A stretch of 64,000 nucleotides of DNA from Pseudomonas sp. UBA6562 (GCF_002434265.1 NZ_DJJS01000007.1:624775-688774); one strand, 5' to 3'. Counted from the stretch's first letter, positions 17,839 through 27,081 are shown. Notes: generated from the letters alone by a model not told the origin. Made by a program: numbers and translations.

Positions 17839-19487
17839 GCCGCCTCGCGCCAGCGCACGTGGCAAACCTCCACGGGAAGCCCGTGCTGCTCGCAGAAGGC
17901 CAGCCAGCGCAACTGGTTGTCTTGCAGGCGGTCGCCAGGGCCTTTGACCTCGATCATCCGGTAGCGGCCCTGATCGGGCCAGAACTGGATCAGGTCGGGC
18001 ATGCCGGTACGGTTGTTGCGGATGTCCTGCAACAGGCGCAGGAAGCAGGCCTGCAGGTGCGCCGGCGGCAGGCAGTGCAGAGCCTGCTCGAGCAGCGTCG
18101 GGGTCAGTACCTGCCAGATCACGAAGGGCGACTGCAAACCGTACTTGGCGGTGAAGCGTTCGACGATCACCTGGCGGTAGCTGCCGTCGGCCAGTTGCTC
18201 GAGGCAACGGTCGAATTGGGCTTGGCGGCGCAGCTGGAAGTCGACGTCGTGCAGGTCTTGCGGCGCGCTTTGGAACGGGTGGAAAAAGGCCCCTGGAATG
18301 GGCGCGAACACCGCATCCCAGCACAGTAGGCCGAACAGGCTGTTGAACAGCGTGTTCTCCACGTAATGCACCTCGCCGCCGGCGTCTTCGAGCAAGTGCT
18401 GACGCACGGCACGCTCGACGCCGAGCGCGGCCATCTCGCGCGGCAGCTCTAGCTCCAAGGTCTGTACCGCGCGGGCGCGGCGGCGCGACTGCGGCGGGCC
18501 GCCGAGCTTGCGCAGCAGGCGCGGCAGCATGCGTTCGCAGGCCTGGGCTTCCAAAGCGTTGGCAGGCGCCGCCGCCATCTGCGTGGCCAGCTCGAACGCT
18601 GCCTGCCACTGCTCGCTGCGCTCATGCACGCGGACCTGGCGAATGCGTGCTTCGGCGTGGCTGCAATCGCGGTACACCACCAGCGCCAGCGGCCAATCGG
18701 CCAGCCGCTCGCACTGCTGGCCGACCTGGAACAGCAAACGCGAGCGGCGCCGCTCCAGCCAGGGGTTGTCGGCGTGCAGGCCCTGCACGGCCGCATGCAG
18801 TTCGGCGGGCGACGCGCCTGCGTCAAGGCGTTCGGCGCATTGGTGCAAAGCCATGGCTAAAGCGACTTCGCTGCGCTGGCGCAACGCGCGGGAATCGGCG
18901 CAGAAGGCCACCCGTTCGAAGCGCAGTACGCCCATGTCGGCCAAGACGAATTCCGACCAATCCTGGTAGAGATTGCCGAAGAACAGCAGCCTCAGGCGAT
19001 CGCACAGCGGTTGCAGCTGCCAGTGCAGAATGCGCACAGGCAACTGCGGCAGCCACTCGGCCAGCGGCCGGGCAGGCAATTTCAGTTCGGCAAGCTGCAA
19101 CAGCAGCTGTGACTTGGCGGCCCGTGGCCGCGCCAGCAGATGGCCGAAGCCTTGGGCCAGCTCGTCCTTGAGCAGCACGGCGCCCAACTGTTCCAGACTC
19201 AACGACGTGTCGTCACGGACCCAGCCCTGCTCCAGAAGGGGTTGCAAGGCCAGGTGGGTGTCGCCGATCTCTGCGTAGTCGAGCCGATCGTCACGGAACA
19301 GCTCGCCTTTGCGCATCACCATGCGCACCAGCAAGGCCTGGGACGTTTCAGGCAGTTCGACGAATCGCCGGACGAATGCCTGCTCGTCGTCGTCGAGCAG
19401 ATCGGCATAGCGCATCTCGACCCAAGCCAGCACCTGGCGGAAGTTATGCAGGTAGTAGAGCGGGTCTTCGACGGAGTGGGCGATCAC
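17835..19487 (-). CDS. FAN1-like VRR-NUC domain nuclease
   Basis: This 550-residue protein matches bacterial FAN1, a structure-selective 5' flap endo/exonuclease that acts on interstrand cross-links. The C-terminal VRR-NUC domain has the PD-(D/E)XK core GMPDLIQFWP followed by MIEVKGPGD, then QLRWLAF. The N-terminal region carries the SAP-like and TPR-like helical parts typical of P. aeruginosa FAN1 (PA1865). The start is a GTG giving VIAHSVEDPL. It heads an operon with the nuclease-helicase, with a LexA box about 32 bases upstream of the start, so SOS induction is expected. Confidence 0.85.
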   Translation of the reverse strand: MIAHSVEDPLYYLHNFRQVLAWVEMRYADLLDDDEQAFVRRFVELPETSQALLVRMVMRKGELFRDDRLDYAEIGDTHLALQPLLEQGWVRDDTSLSLEQLGAVLLKDELAQGFGHLLARPRAAKSQLLLQLAELKLPARPLAEWLPQLPVRILHWQLQPLCDRLRLLFFGNLYQDWSEFVLADMGVLRFERVAFCADSRALRQRSEVALAMALHQCAERLDAGASPAELHAAVQGLHADNPWLERRRSRLLFQVGQQCERLADWPLALVVYRDCSHAEARIRQVRVHERSEQWQAAFELATQMAAAPANALEAQACERMLPRLLRKLGGPPQSRRRARAVQTLELELPREMAALGVERAVRQHLLEDAGGEVHYVENTLFNSLFGLLCWDAVFAPIPGAFFHPFQSAPQDLHDVDFQLRRQAQFDRCLEQLADGSYRQVIVERFTAKYGLQSPFVIWQVLTPTLLEQALHCLPPAHLQACFLRLLQDIRNNRTGMPDLIQFWPDQGRYRMIEVKGPGDRLQDNQLRWLAFCEQHGLPVEVCHVRWREAA

Positions 19488-19518
19488 AGTGCAAGGGCCG
19501 GGCAGCGTAAAAGGGGCA

Positions 19519-19534
19519 CTGTTTATACATACAG
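19519..19534 (-). promoter_or_regulatory. LexA (SOS) box in front of the FAN1-helicase operon
   Basis: The 16-base palindrome CTGTTTATACATACAG matches the gammaproteobacterial LexA consensus CTGT-N8-ACAG with AT-rich interior. Read on the minus strand it contains TATAAA, a possible -10, and lies about 32 bases before the GTG start. LexA binding here would block transcription until DNA damage. Confidence 0.8.
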
Positions 19535-19844
19535 ATCCGCTTCGGTGACAAGCGCCGTGGATCGGATGGGCTACCGTGCCTTTGCTGCCCTTTCCTTCTA
19601 TCGCCCGTAATTGCTTGGTTAGCTGGCGATCATCGGAATTTGGCTTGGGTAGCTTTACTGACGGGCGGCATGGTTTCGACTTATCCAGAGGCGCCCACTT
19701 GGCGCTGTTTCAGCCTGGATTCGGCCCTGGGCCTGCACACCTGCACGCACGCCTGGAAAGACGAAGGATTTTGCAACATTTAAGCGTTACACCCGCTATC
19801 GTTTCCCCTGCATATTCGCCCATTTCCAGCAGAGTGAACCCCGT
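19535..19844. other. Intergenic region
   Basis: About 310 bases upstream of the DUF1523 gene. Apart from the LexA box just to its left, no gene or clear structure is visible. The last 80 bases presumably hold the promoter of the DUF1523 gene. Confidence 0.4.
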
Positions 19845-20402
19845 ATGCCTTGGTTGAAACGTTTGATCGCGGTGCTGTGCCTGCTCGTGCTCGCAGCCCT
19901 GGCGCTGAGCCTGCATTACTACCTCCCGCGCCATGAAGTGGTGCGCGTCACCGGGGTCGAGGTCAAGCGCATGGACGCCGACGGGGTGATCAACGCCGAG
20001 AACCCGGCCGACGGTCCGACCCGCGACGTCTACTTCATCAACACCGTCACCAACGACGCCACCCGCGACGTGACCGTGTACCGCAACGAAGACACCGGCT
20101 GGGGCTTCCCCTGGTACTTCAAGTTCGACAGCGCCGACCTGCAGGCCAAGGCCCAGGACTATTCGCGCGACGCCAACCAACTGGCGGTGATCCGCTACTA
20201 CGGCTGGCGCTTCCAGATGTTCTCGATGTTCCCGAACGTCACCGACATCAAGGCCACCAATACCGCAAGCACGCCGTTCCCAGTGTTCAACACCCTGTTC
20301 TTCGCGGTGTTGCTGCTCATCGTTCTGGGCATCGTGCTGGCGGTGCGCAACCGCTTGCGCCGCCGCCACCGGCCGATGGCGCCGGACATGCCGCCGCGCT
20401 GA
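19845..20402 (+). CDS. DUF1523 family membrane protein
   Basis: A 185-residue protein with an N-terminal membrane helix (about residues 6-26) and a second near residues 143-165, followed by a basic tail (RNRLRRRHR). The central extracytoplasmic region (VRVTGVEVKRMD, YGWRFQMFSMFPN) matches the DUF1523 family. Its function is unknown. It stands alone, 88 bases before the TerF-like gene and in the same direction. Co-transcription is possible but not shown. Confidence 0.7.
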   Translation: MPWLKRLIAVLCLLVLAALALSLHYYLPRHEVVRVTGVEVKRMDADGVINAENPADGPTRDVYFINTVTNDATRDVTVYRNEDTGWGFPWYFKFDSADLQAKAQDYSRDANQLAVIRYYGWRFQMFSMFPNVTDIKATNTASTPFPVFNTLFFAVLLLIVLGIVLAVRNRLRRRHRPMAPDMPPR

Positions 20403-20490
20403 AAGCGATTGCCGACATTGCCGCTGCGCCAAGGTCCGATGAGGCGCAGCGGCCTCCCTGCCCTGCTTAGCATTCGAACAAGGAGATTCC

Positions 20491-21747
20491 ATGCAACTTA
20501 CTCAGGGTCAGCGCCTCCCTTTGAGCAGCCTCGGCCTCGGCACGCGCGTCAGCGTGGCGGTCAGCATCGAATGTCGGCATGAAATCGACTTCGCCTGCTT
20601 CGGCCTCGACAGTCAAGGCAAACTCTCGGACGACCGCTTCATGGTCTTCTTCAACCAACCCAGCGCCCCTGCAGAAGCCATTCGCTTGCGTGGCCCAGGC
20701 CAATTCGATATCGATCTCGCCGCGCTGCCGGCCAGCATCGAACGGCTGGTGTTCACCGCAGCCATCGATGGCGACGGGGCGATGAACGCGATCGCGAGCG
20801 GACGCTTCACGGTCACAGGCACCGGTCAGTCCGCCCCAGCCACGTGCGAGTTCGGGCCGAGTATCTTCAGCGCCGAGAAAGCCATCATGGTCCTCGACCT
20901 TTACCGCAAGGGCGGCGAATGGCGCGTGCTGGCCAACCTGCAAGGCTTCAGCGAAGGTTTGGCTGCATTGGTTCGACACTTCGGCGGTGAAGTGCTGGAC
21001 GAGCCTGCACCCGTACCCGCAGCCGCTACCGTGCAGGCCACCTTCTCGCTCGAGAAGAAAGTCGCCGCTGCGGCACCGGCGCTGGTCAGCCTGGCCAAGA
21101 AGGCGCAAATCAGCCTGGAAAAGAACAACCTCACCCAGGTCAAGGCCAAGGTGGCGGTGGTGCTGGATGCCTCGGGCTCGATGAATGGCCAATACAGCCG
21201 TGGCCGTGTCCAGGAAGTGCTCGATCGTCTACTGCCCCTGGCGGTGGCCTTCGACGACGACGGCGAGCTGGACGTATTCGCTTTTGGCGCCAAACCGGTG
21301 CAACTCTCCCCTGCTACGCTGCACAACTACCAGCACTACGTGACCAGCGATCAAGGCGGCTGGCGCAAGTGGAACGTCGGCGCACGGATCAATGACGAGC
21401 CCAAGGCCATGCGCCTGGTCATGGATTACTACCGCCAGGCGGGCGACAGAACTCCGGTGTACATCCTGTTCGTCAGCGACGGCGGTGTGCACGAAAACCG
21501 CGCCATTACCCGCCTGATGATGGAAGCGTCCAACCAGCCTTTCTTCTGGCAGTTCGTCGGCCTGGGTGGGTCCAATTACGGGATATTGGAGAAGCTCGAC
21601 GACATGGCTGGCCGTGTCGTGGACAACTGCAACTTCTTCGCCTTGGACGACCTGCACGATGTGTCCGAAGAAGTGCTGTACGACCGGCTGATGGAGGAAT
21701 TCCCCGGTTGGCTGCGGGAAGCGAAAAGTAAAAACATCATCGCCTAG
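20491..21747 (+). CDS. TerD-VWA fusion protein (TerF-like)
   Basis: This 418-residue protein has an N-terminal TerD-like domain (about 1-170) and a C-terminal von Willebrand A domain (about 215-410) with the MIDAS motif DASGSMNG. A short alanine/lysine-rich linker containing repeated SLEKK-like segments joins them. TerF proteins are cytosolic metal-binding partners in tellurite/Ter stress systems. The gene converges on the ter operon and shares a bidirectional terminator with terE. The TerD part has drifted from the canonical calcium-binding pattern. Confidence 0.8.
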   Translation: MQLTQGQRLPLSSLGLGTRVSVAVSIECRHEIDFACFGLDSQGKLSDDRFMVFFNQPSAPAEAIRLRGPGQFDIDLAALPASIERLVFTAAIDGDGAMNAIASGRFTVTGTGQSAPATCEFGPSIFSAEKAIMVLDLYRKGGEWRVLANLQGFSEGLAALVRHFGGEVLDEPAPVPAAATVQATFSLEKKVAAAAPALVSLAKKAQISLEKNNLTQVKAKVAVVLDASGSMNGQYSRGRVQEVLDRLLPLAVAFDDDGELDVFAFGAKPVQLSPATLHNYQHYVTSDQGGWRKWNVGARINDEPKAMRLVMDYYRQAGDRTPVYILFVSDGGVHENRAITRLMMEASNQPFFWQFVGLGGSNYGILEKLDDMAGRVVDNCNFFALDDLHDVSEEVLYDRLMEEFPGWLREAKSKNIIA

Positions 21748-21749
21748 AC

Positions 21750-21779
21750 GAAAAAAACCCCTGCAAGCAGGGGTTTTTT
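21750..21779. terminator. Bidirectional Rho-independent terminator between terF-like gene and terE
   Basis: An A-run, the stem cccctg/cagggg with a short loop, then a T-run. Symmetry makes it functional on both strands for the two convergent transcription units. Confidence 0.9.
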
Positions 21780-21792
21780 CATGGCGTCGGGG

Positions 21793-22371
21793 TTAGCCGA
21801 TGCTTACACCATGGGCTTCGGCCAGGGGCTTGAGGCCACCCGCAAAACCTTGGCCAATAGCCTTGAACTTGAACTCGTCGCCATTGCGGTACAGCTCACC
21901 GAAGATCATGGCCGTTTCGGTGGAGGCGTCTTCGCTCAGGTCGTAGCGCGCCAGTTCCTTGCCGTCGGCCTTGTTGATGACGCGGATATAGGCGTTGCTC
22001 ACCTGACCGAAGCTCTGCTTGCGTGCATCCGCGTCATGGATGGTCACGGCGAAGACCAGCTTCTTCACGTCCGGGGCCAAACCGGTCAACTTCACATTGA
22101 CCTGCTCGTCGTCGCCATCGCCCTGACCCGAACGGTTGTCGCCCAAGTGTTCGATGGAGCCGTCGGCCGACGTCTTGTTGTTGTAGAAGATGAAGCCGGC
22201 ATCGTTCAACACTTTGCCGTTTTCACCCACTACGAACACCGATGCGTCAAGGTCGAACTCTGCGCCGTCGGTGACGCGTGCGTCCCAACCCAGACCGACC
22301 GTGACTTCCGCAAGGCCCGGGGCCTCTTTGGACAGCGATACGTTACCGCCTTTGCTCAAGCTGACTGCCAT
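21793..22371 (-). CDS. terE: TerD-family protein TerE
   Basis: A 192-residue TerD-fold protein. The acidic metal-binding motif DGAEFDLDASVF and the GDNRSGQGDGDDEQ loop are intact, matching known calcium-binding sites of TerD proteins. It is closer to TerE of plasmid R478 than to TerD, because of segments such as FVVGENGKVL and FYNNKTS. It is the last gene of the 13-gene ter operon, 30 bases after terD. These proteins are cytosolic and thought to sense or scaffold at the membrane with TerC and TerB. Confidence 0.9.
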   Translation of the reverse strand: MAVSLSKGGNVSLSKEAPGLAEVTVGLGWDARVTDGAEFDLDASVFVVGENGKVLNDAGFIFYNNKTSADGSIEHLGDNRSGQGDGDDEQVNVKLTGLAPDVKKLVFAVTIHDADARKQSFGQVSNAYIRVINKADGKELARYDLSEDASTETAMIFGELYRNGDEFKFKAIGQGFAGGLKPLAEAHGVSIG

Positions 22372-22401
22372 GGGGTGTGTTCCTTCTTCAAGAATGAGAA
22401 A

Positions 22402-22977
22402 TCAGAATGCGAGACCGAAGCCGGTCGCAACGGCTTTGAGGCCGCCTGCATAGCCCTGGCCTACGGCGCGGAACTTCCACTCACCGGCGTTGCGGTAGAG
22501 CTCGGCGAAGATCATCGCTGTTTCGGTCGAGGCGTCCTCGGCCAGGTCATATCGCACCACTTCATTGCCATTTGTTTCGTTGACCACGCGGATGAAGGCG
22601 CCGCCCACTTGACCGAAGTTCTGCCGACGCGCGTCGGCGTCGTGGATGGTCACGGTGAACACGACCTTTTCGACATCGGCCGGAACGCGGCTCAAGTCGA
22701 CCTTGATCACTTCGTCGTCGCCGTCACCAGCACCGGTCCGGTTGTCGCCGGTGTGCTCGACCGAGCCATCGGCGCTCTTGAGCTGGTTGTAGAAGATGAA
22801 GTCGGCTTCGCTGCGCACCTTGCCGTCGCCCTTGAGCAGGAAGGCACTGGCATCGAGGTCGAACTCTTGGCCGTCGGTCGCGCGCGGGTCCCAACCCAGG
22901 CCTACGATCACCCGAGTCAGAGAGGGATCGGTCTTGGTCAGGCTGAGGTTGCCACCTTTGGAAAGGCTGAGTGCCAT
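22402..22977 (-). CDS. terD: TerD-family protein TerD
   Basis: A 191-residue TerD-fold protein with intact metal-binding segments DGQEFDLDASAF and GDNRTGAGDGDDE. It resembles TerD of R478 through KSADGSVEHTGDN, KVRSEADFIFYN and KFRAVGQGYAGGL. It lies between terC and terE in the canonical terZABCDE order and probably arose with terE and terZ by gene duplication. Its cytoplasmic role is inferred from the family. Confidence 0.93.
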   Translation of the reverse strand: MALSLSKGGNLSLTKTDPSLTRVIVGLGWDPRATDGQEFDLDASAFLLKGDGKVRSEADFIFYNQLKSADGSVEHTGDNRTGAGDGDDEVIKVDLSRVPADVEKVVFTVTIHDADARRQNFGQVGGAFIRVVNETNGNEVVRYDLAEDASTETAMIFAELYRNAGEWKFRAVGQGYAGGLKAVATGFGLAF

Positions 22978-23007
22978 TTGACTAACTCCTTGTGTTTTAC
23001 CGAGATT

Positions 23008-24042
23008 TCACTTGGATTCTGCCGATGCGTCGTCCTTTGCGGGGAAGATCACACTGGCGAGGATACCGATGACCAGGGTCACCATGACGATGAGCAAGCT
23101 GGTGTTCGGATCGATGGTGTAGCCGTGGTGGAACATGTGGTCAGTGGCGTTGAGCGCCAGTTTCAAAGCGATGAAGAACAGCAGAGCGATGACCGCTTTC
23201 TCCAGGTGCACCAGATAGCGCTTGAGCGCCTCGAGCACGAAGTACATGGTCCGCAGGCCAAGAATGGCGAACAGCATGGCCGAATAAACGATCAACGGCT
23301 CTCGGCTGACGGCGATCACCGCCGGTACCGAGTCGAAGGCGAACAGCACGTCGGACACTTCCACCACCACCAGGCAGAGGAACAGCGGCGTGGCGAACAA
23401 GGTGCCTTTGGCAGCCAGGCTCATGCCCTTGTTCTCGGGTTTGAGCAGCTCACCTTCGAGCTCCTTGCGGCGCACGAAGAAGTGGTTGCCGTGCAGTTTC
23501 GGCCAAACCGGGAACAGCATCTTGGCGAAGCGGTAGGCGATGTGCTTGGAGTAGTCCTCCTCCTCTTCGTCGTCGCCGCCGCTTCTGAGCATCATGATCG
23601 CCGTCCAGGCAACGATCACCGCGAACACCACCTCGACCCACGGGCCGAAGGCCAGCAGGCCGGTACCGATGGCTACGAACACACCGCGGAAGACGATGGC
23701 GCCGATGATGCCCCAGTACAGGATGCGGTGACGCAGGTTATCCGGCACCTTGAACCAGGCGAAGATGGCCATGAAGACGAACAGGTTGTCGACGCTCAGC
23801 ACTTTTTCCAGGGCATAGCCGGTCACGAACAGGCTGGCCACCTGTGGGCCGTGATGGATGTAGAGGAAGCCTGCGAATGCCAGGGAGATGGCGATCCAGA
23901 ACACCGACCAGATGGAGGCGTTGGCCAGGGTGATCTGCTTGTCGCCACGGTGCGTGACCATGTCCAGCAGCAGCGCGCCGACCGCGATGCCGATGAAGAC
24001 CGCCATGGTCAGCGGGGGAAAACCGATATGGGTAGCTTCCAC
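23008..24042 (-). CDS. terC: TerC integral membrane protein
   Basis: A 344-residue polytopic membrane protein with about nine hydrophobic segments. The family-defining acidic membrane motifs EKVLSVDNLFVF and EVSDVLFAFDSVPA are present. TerC family proteins are linked to tellurite resistance and manganese homeostasis or metalation of exported proteins, and are proposed to anchor TerB and TerD proteins at the membrane. A cytoplasmic acidic loop (DDEEEED) sits mid-protein. It is 11 bases downstream of terB in the operon. Confidence 0.95.
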   Translation of the reverse strand: MEATHIGFPPLTMAVFIGIAVGALLLDMVTHRGDKQITLANASIWSVFWIAISLAFAGFLYIHHGPQVASLFVTGYALEKVLSVDNLFVFMAIFAWFKVPDNLRHRILYWGIIGAIVFRGVFVAIGTGLLAFGPWVEVVFAVIVAWTAIMMLRSGGDDEEEEDYSKHIAYRFAKMLFPVWPKLHGNHFFVRRKELEGELLKPENKGMSLAAKGTLFATPLFLCLVVVEVSDVLFAFDSVPAVIAVSREPLIVYSAMLFAILGLRTMYFVLEALKRYLVHLEKAVIALLFFIALKLALNATDHMFHHGYTIDPNTSLLIVMVTLVIGILASVIFPAKDDASAESK

Positions 24043-24053
24043 AGTTGTTTACC

Positions 24054-24512
24054 TTAGAGTTCGAAATCAGCCGGGTTGAGACCCAGCTCCATGCACATCT
24101 GGCGGCAAGCCGCCTTTTCCTTCTCGTCGAAATCGCCGTCCGACGCCCCGATGGCGCAGGTCACGCGGATCAGCAGGCGTGCGGCGCTTTCGTTGTCCTT
24201 GATCCTGCCGATCACCTTCAAGGCCTCTGCCTGACCGATCTGCGGGTCGAACTCGAACTTGGCCACCGCATCGTTGAACACGGCCAGCACGTCAGTGAGG
24301 CTGAACACCTTGAGTTCCGGGGAGGTATTGAGAAACGCCGCCATCTTCTGCTTTTCTTCGGCACCCGCGCCATTGCTGGCCATGGCCACCATGGCGCTGG
24401 CGTTGGAAATCGCCTCCATGAATTTGCGGTTCTTGTGCTTGGCCACCTCGGTGGTCAGCGTTTCGCGGGCTTTAGCCGCGTTGGTTTTGAGCCATGCCAG
24501 CATGGGTATCAC
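24054..24512 (-). CDS. terB: TerB tellurite-resistance protein
   Basis: A 152-residue all-helical protein with the TerB metal-binding motif IGASDGDFDEKEK near residue 125. TerB bridges TerC and the TerD-type proteins in known systems. ATG 24512 is used; a second ATG three codons later would give MLAWLK and is equally plausible. It sits in the canonical position between terA and terC. Confidence 0.92.
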   Translation of the reverse strand: MIPMLAWLKTNAAKARETLTTEVAKHKNRKFMEAISNASAMVAMASNGAGAEEKQKMAAFLNTSPELKVFSLTDVLAVFNDAVAKFEFDPQIGQAEALKVIGRIKDNESAARLLIRVTCAIGASDGDFDEKEKAACRQMCMELGLNPADFEL

Positions 24513-24545
24513 CTCTACAGACGGGCTCGGCCCGTGAATGATGAG

Positions 24546-25739
24546 TCACTTGGAACCTGCGCTCCAGCGCATGCCCCAGTTGTAAGCCTTGTCCATCGGT
24601 TCCTGGGAACGGTGGAAATCGACACGGCGGGTCACTTTGACCGAGCCGCCGTCGTTTTCCAGCAGCGCGATGGCGCAGCAGCCCAGGCGGCCGCCCTCCT
24701 CGTTCAGGCGCACCTCGATTTCCGGTTGGCCTGGGACGAAGATCGTCACCACGCCATCGGTTTCGGCCCAATTGGGTGCGCCCTCGTAGATGAAGGCGTA
24801 GACCAATATGCGGCGTACTTCGCTCCAGCGGTCGCCATTGATATGCAGCCATTCGCCGCCGGACACGGACCCGGTACGGTCATCGCCCATCAGTTGCACG
24901 TACGGCTCGTCGTGCAGCGAACCGAACGCGTTGCCCAGCGCCTGGACCACGCCTTTATAGCCGTTTTGCAGTTCGAACAGGCAACCGACATCGAGGTCGA
25001 CCGATTTGCTGCGGCCGAAGAACCCCGTCTTGCCTTTGTTCCAGTTGAGGTTGACGCGAATCTCACCGAAACCGCCGGCCTTTTTGTCGAGGCTGATGGA
25101 CGCGCGGGACTTGTCGAGGGTGATCTTGCTCAGGCTGACGCTGGGCTTAGGCGCAGGTGGGGGCGCTGGCGTGGCGGCCGGTGTCGGTGCGGGCGCAGGG
25201 CTCGGGGCCGGTGCAGGGCTGGCAGCGGGCTCGGGTGCGGCGATGTCCACGCCGAAATGGGTCGCCAGCGGGGCCAGCCCGCCGGCGAAACCTTGACCGA
25301 CGCAGCGGAATTTCCAGGCGCCCTGCCGGCGGTAGAACTCGCCCAGAATGAGCGCGGTTTCGTTCATGCCCGCCGTCGGAATCTGTGCCTCTGTCCCGTT
25401 TGAAAGGCGAACGCTGAGGCTGGAAACGCGCGCAAAAGCGGCCTTGTTCTCGTGGATGGTGGCAGTCAGCGCGACCTTGTCGATGGCGGCGTCGAGACGG
25501 GGCAGGTCGATCGAGAACACCGCGCGCCCAGGGTTGCTTTCGACCAGTTGTATGGCGCCCGACAGCACGTTGGGCTGGCCATAGAAGCACATGTCGTGGT
25601 CGCTGCGCACCTTGCCGCTGACGGCCAGGGCGAACGCCGAGACGTCGATGTCGGCACCGGGAATGGCCGAATAGACCACTTCCACTCGGCTGAGCGCGGT
25701 GTCGACCGCAGCGTTGGCGCCCGGAGCGAGGCTGGTCAT
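24546..25739 (-). CDS. terA: TerA double TerD-domain protein
   Basis: A 397-residue protein with two TerD-like domains (about 1-170 and 215-390) joined by a long Pro/Ala linker (PAPAPSPAPAPTPAATPAPP). The second domain keeps VDLDVGCLFEL and a GDDRTG loop. The layout matches TerA of terZABCDE operons. The ATG overlaps the terZ stop by 4 bases. The frame is open further upstream within terZ, but that stretch is a shadow. Confidence 0.9.
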   Translation of the reverse strand: MTSLAPGANAAVDTALSRVEVVYSAIPGADIDVSAFALAVSGKVRSDHDMCFYGQPNVLSGAIQLVESNPGRAVFSIDLPRLDAAIDKVALTATIHENKAAFARVSSLSVRLSNGTEAQIPTAGMNETALILGEFYRRQGAWKFRCVGQGFAGGLAPLATHFGVDIAAPEPAASPAPAPSPAPAPTPAATPAPPPAPKPSVSLSKITLDKSRASISLDKKAGGFGEIRVNLNWNKGKTGFFGRSKSVDLDVGCLFELQNGYKGVVQALGNAFGSLHDEPYVQLMGDDRTGSVSGGEWLHINGDRWSEVRRILVYAFIYEGAPNWAETDGVVTIFVPGQPEIEVRLNEEGGRLGCCAIALLENDGGSVKVTRRVDFHRSQEPMDKAYNWGMRWSAGSK

Positions 25740-26323
25740 GCGCGCACCGCCTGGGCCGCGAGACCGACCAGATCGTCGACCGTACGCCCGCTGGCGGTCG
25801 AGCCGATGGTGTGGAACTCCCAGCCCGTCGCGCCTCGCGACAGGCGCGCCATGACCAGACCGGTATGCGCGCCTTGCTGGGACAGGTTGAAACGTGCCAA
25901 CTCGACGTTGTTCGCCGGGTTGACGATACGGCAATAGGCGTTTTGTACGCGCTCGAAGTTTTCCCCGGTAAAGGAATTGACGGTGAACACCAGGTGAGTC
26001 ACTGCCGCCGGCAGGCCATTGAGATCGACCTGGATGGATTCGTCGTCGCCATCGCCCTCGCCGGTACGGTTGTCACCGTTGTGCACTACCGATCCGTCGC
26101 GCGACTTGAGCTGGCGGAACCAGACCACGTCCATCGACTTGAGGTTGGCGTCGAACAGGATGCACGAAGCGTCCAGATCGATACCCCCGCCGCCGCCGAA
26201 CAACTTGCCCAGCAGACCGGCCTTGACCGGGTCCCAGCCCAGCCCAAGGGTGACCTTGGACAAACCACTACCGGCGGTCTTTTCCAGGGAAATGCTTTGG
26301 TTCTTCGAAAGGGTGAGTGCCAT
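25736..26323 (-). CDS. terZ: TerZ TerD-family protein
   Basis: A 195-residue TerD-fold protein beginning ALTLSKNQSISL. It has the glycine insertion GKLFGGGGGIDLDAS typical of TerZ, and GDNRTGEGDGDDES as the acidic loop. It begins the classic terZABCDE half of the operon. Its start lies 2 bases after the stop of the upstream HAD gene, so the biosynthetic and ter halves form one transcription unit. Confidence 0.92.
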   Translation of the reverse strand: MALTLSKNQSISLEKTAGSGLSKVTLGLGWDPVKAGLLGKLFGGGGGIDLDASCILFDANLKSMDVVWFRQLKSRDGSVVHNGDNRTGEGDGDDESIQVDLNGLPAAVTHLVFTVNSFTGENFERVQNAYCRIVNPANNVELARFNLSQQGAHTGLVMARLSRGATGWEFHTIGSTASGRTVDDLVGLAAQAVRA

Positions 26324-26325
26324 GG

Positions 26326-27081
26326 TTACGCTCCTTGTTGATCGTCATGCTGCCGGGTCGCAGCGGCGTTGCCGGTGACCGAGTGCTTCATCACTTCGCC
26401 TTCTTGCAGCTTGGCGCCGATACGGCGAATGTTCAGCCGCCCACGCTGCCAGCGCGGGTGGAAGTGCCGCCAGTGCGGTTCCTGCGCCGCCGCCAACAAT
26501 TCATGGTCGCCACGGGTATCGCCCCAAGCCCGCAAGCGGTACTGCTCGAGCGCGCCATAGATGGCCTCCAGGCGCAGCACCTTGTTCTCGCAGCGGCAGT
26601 TGCTCCCGCTGATGGCACCGGTGAGGCGGCCATCGACCACTTCCAGTTCGGTGGCGATCAGTTTGATGCCCAGGTGCTCGGCGAACGGTTTGAGCACGAT
26701 ACGCGGCGACGCCGAACAGATCGTGACATGCGCGCCGCTGGCGACTTCGGCCGCCACCGAGCGGACCCCGGCCGGGCGCATCAGGCGCTTCCAGTAGGCC
26801 GCCCTGAACTCACCGGCCTTGCGCTGCACCCACTGCTCTTCCACGCCGGTCAGGAAGGTGGCGATCAGAATCGCCTTGAGTTCGTCGCGGGTCAGGCCTT
26901 TGCCGATGTAGCGCAGGCAGTCGGGCAGCATGCGCAGGGCGCGAGCGGCGAAGGCACGCTTGCCGAACGCGAACAGCAGAAACGGCAAGAAACTGTCGCG
27001 GTGGGTCAAGGTGCCATCGAAGTCGAATACCGACAGAACATCTGCGCCTGCAGGGCCCGCCTCCATCATTTCCTGGGTCAT
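26326..27081 (-). CDS. HAD-superfamily IB hydrolase of the ter biosynthetic module
   Basis: A 251-residue HAD phosphatase of the IB (SerB-like) type. Motif I is FDFDGTLTH with nucleophile Asp, motif II ICSASPR, and motif III/IV WGDTRGDHE. The ATG overlaps the aldolase stop by 4 bases. HAD enzymes accompany Ter systems together with phosphoribosyltransferases, where they are predicted to dephosphorylate a small-molecule product. The substrate is unknown. Confidence 0.85.
   Translation of the reverse strand: MTQEMMEAGPAGADVLSVFDFDGTLTHRDSFLPFLLFAFGKRAFAARALRMLPDCLRYIGKGLTRDELKAILIATFLTGVEEQWVQRKAGEFRAAYWKRLMRPAGVRSVAAEVASGAHVTICSASPRIVLKPFAEHLGIKLIATELEVVDGRLTGAISGSNCRCENKVLRLEAIYGALEQYRLRAWGDTRGDHELLAAAQEPHWRHFHPRWQRGRLNIRRIGAKLQEGEVMKHSVTGNAAATRQHDDQQGA

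Noticed and set aside
21781..24057. A 758-codon plus-strand frame opposite terE, terD and terC
   Set aside because: It lies antisense to three canonical ter genes; its sequence is a shadow of their codon bias.
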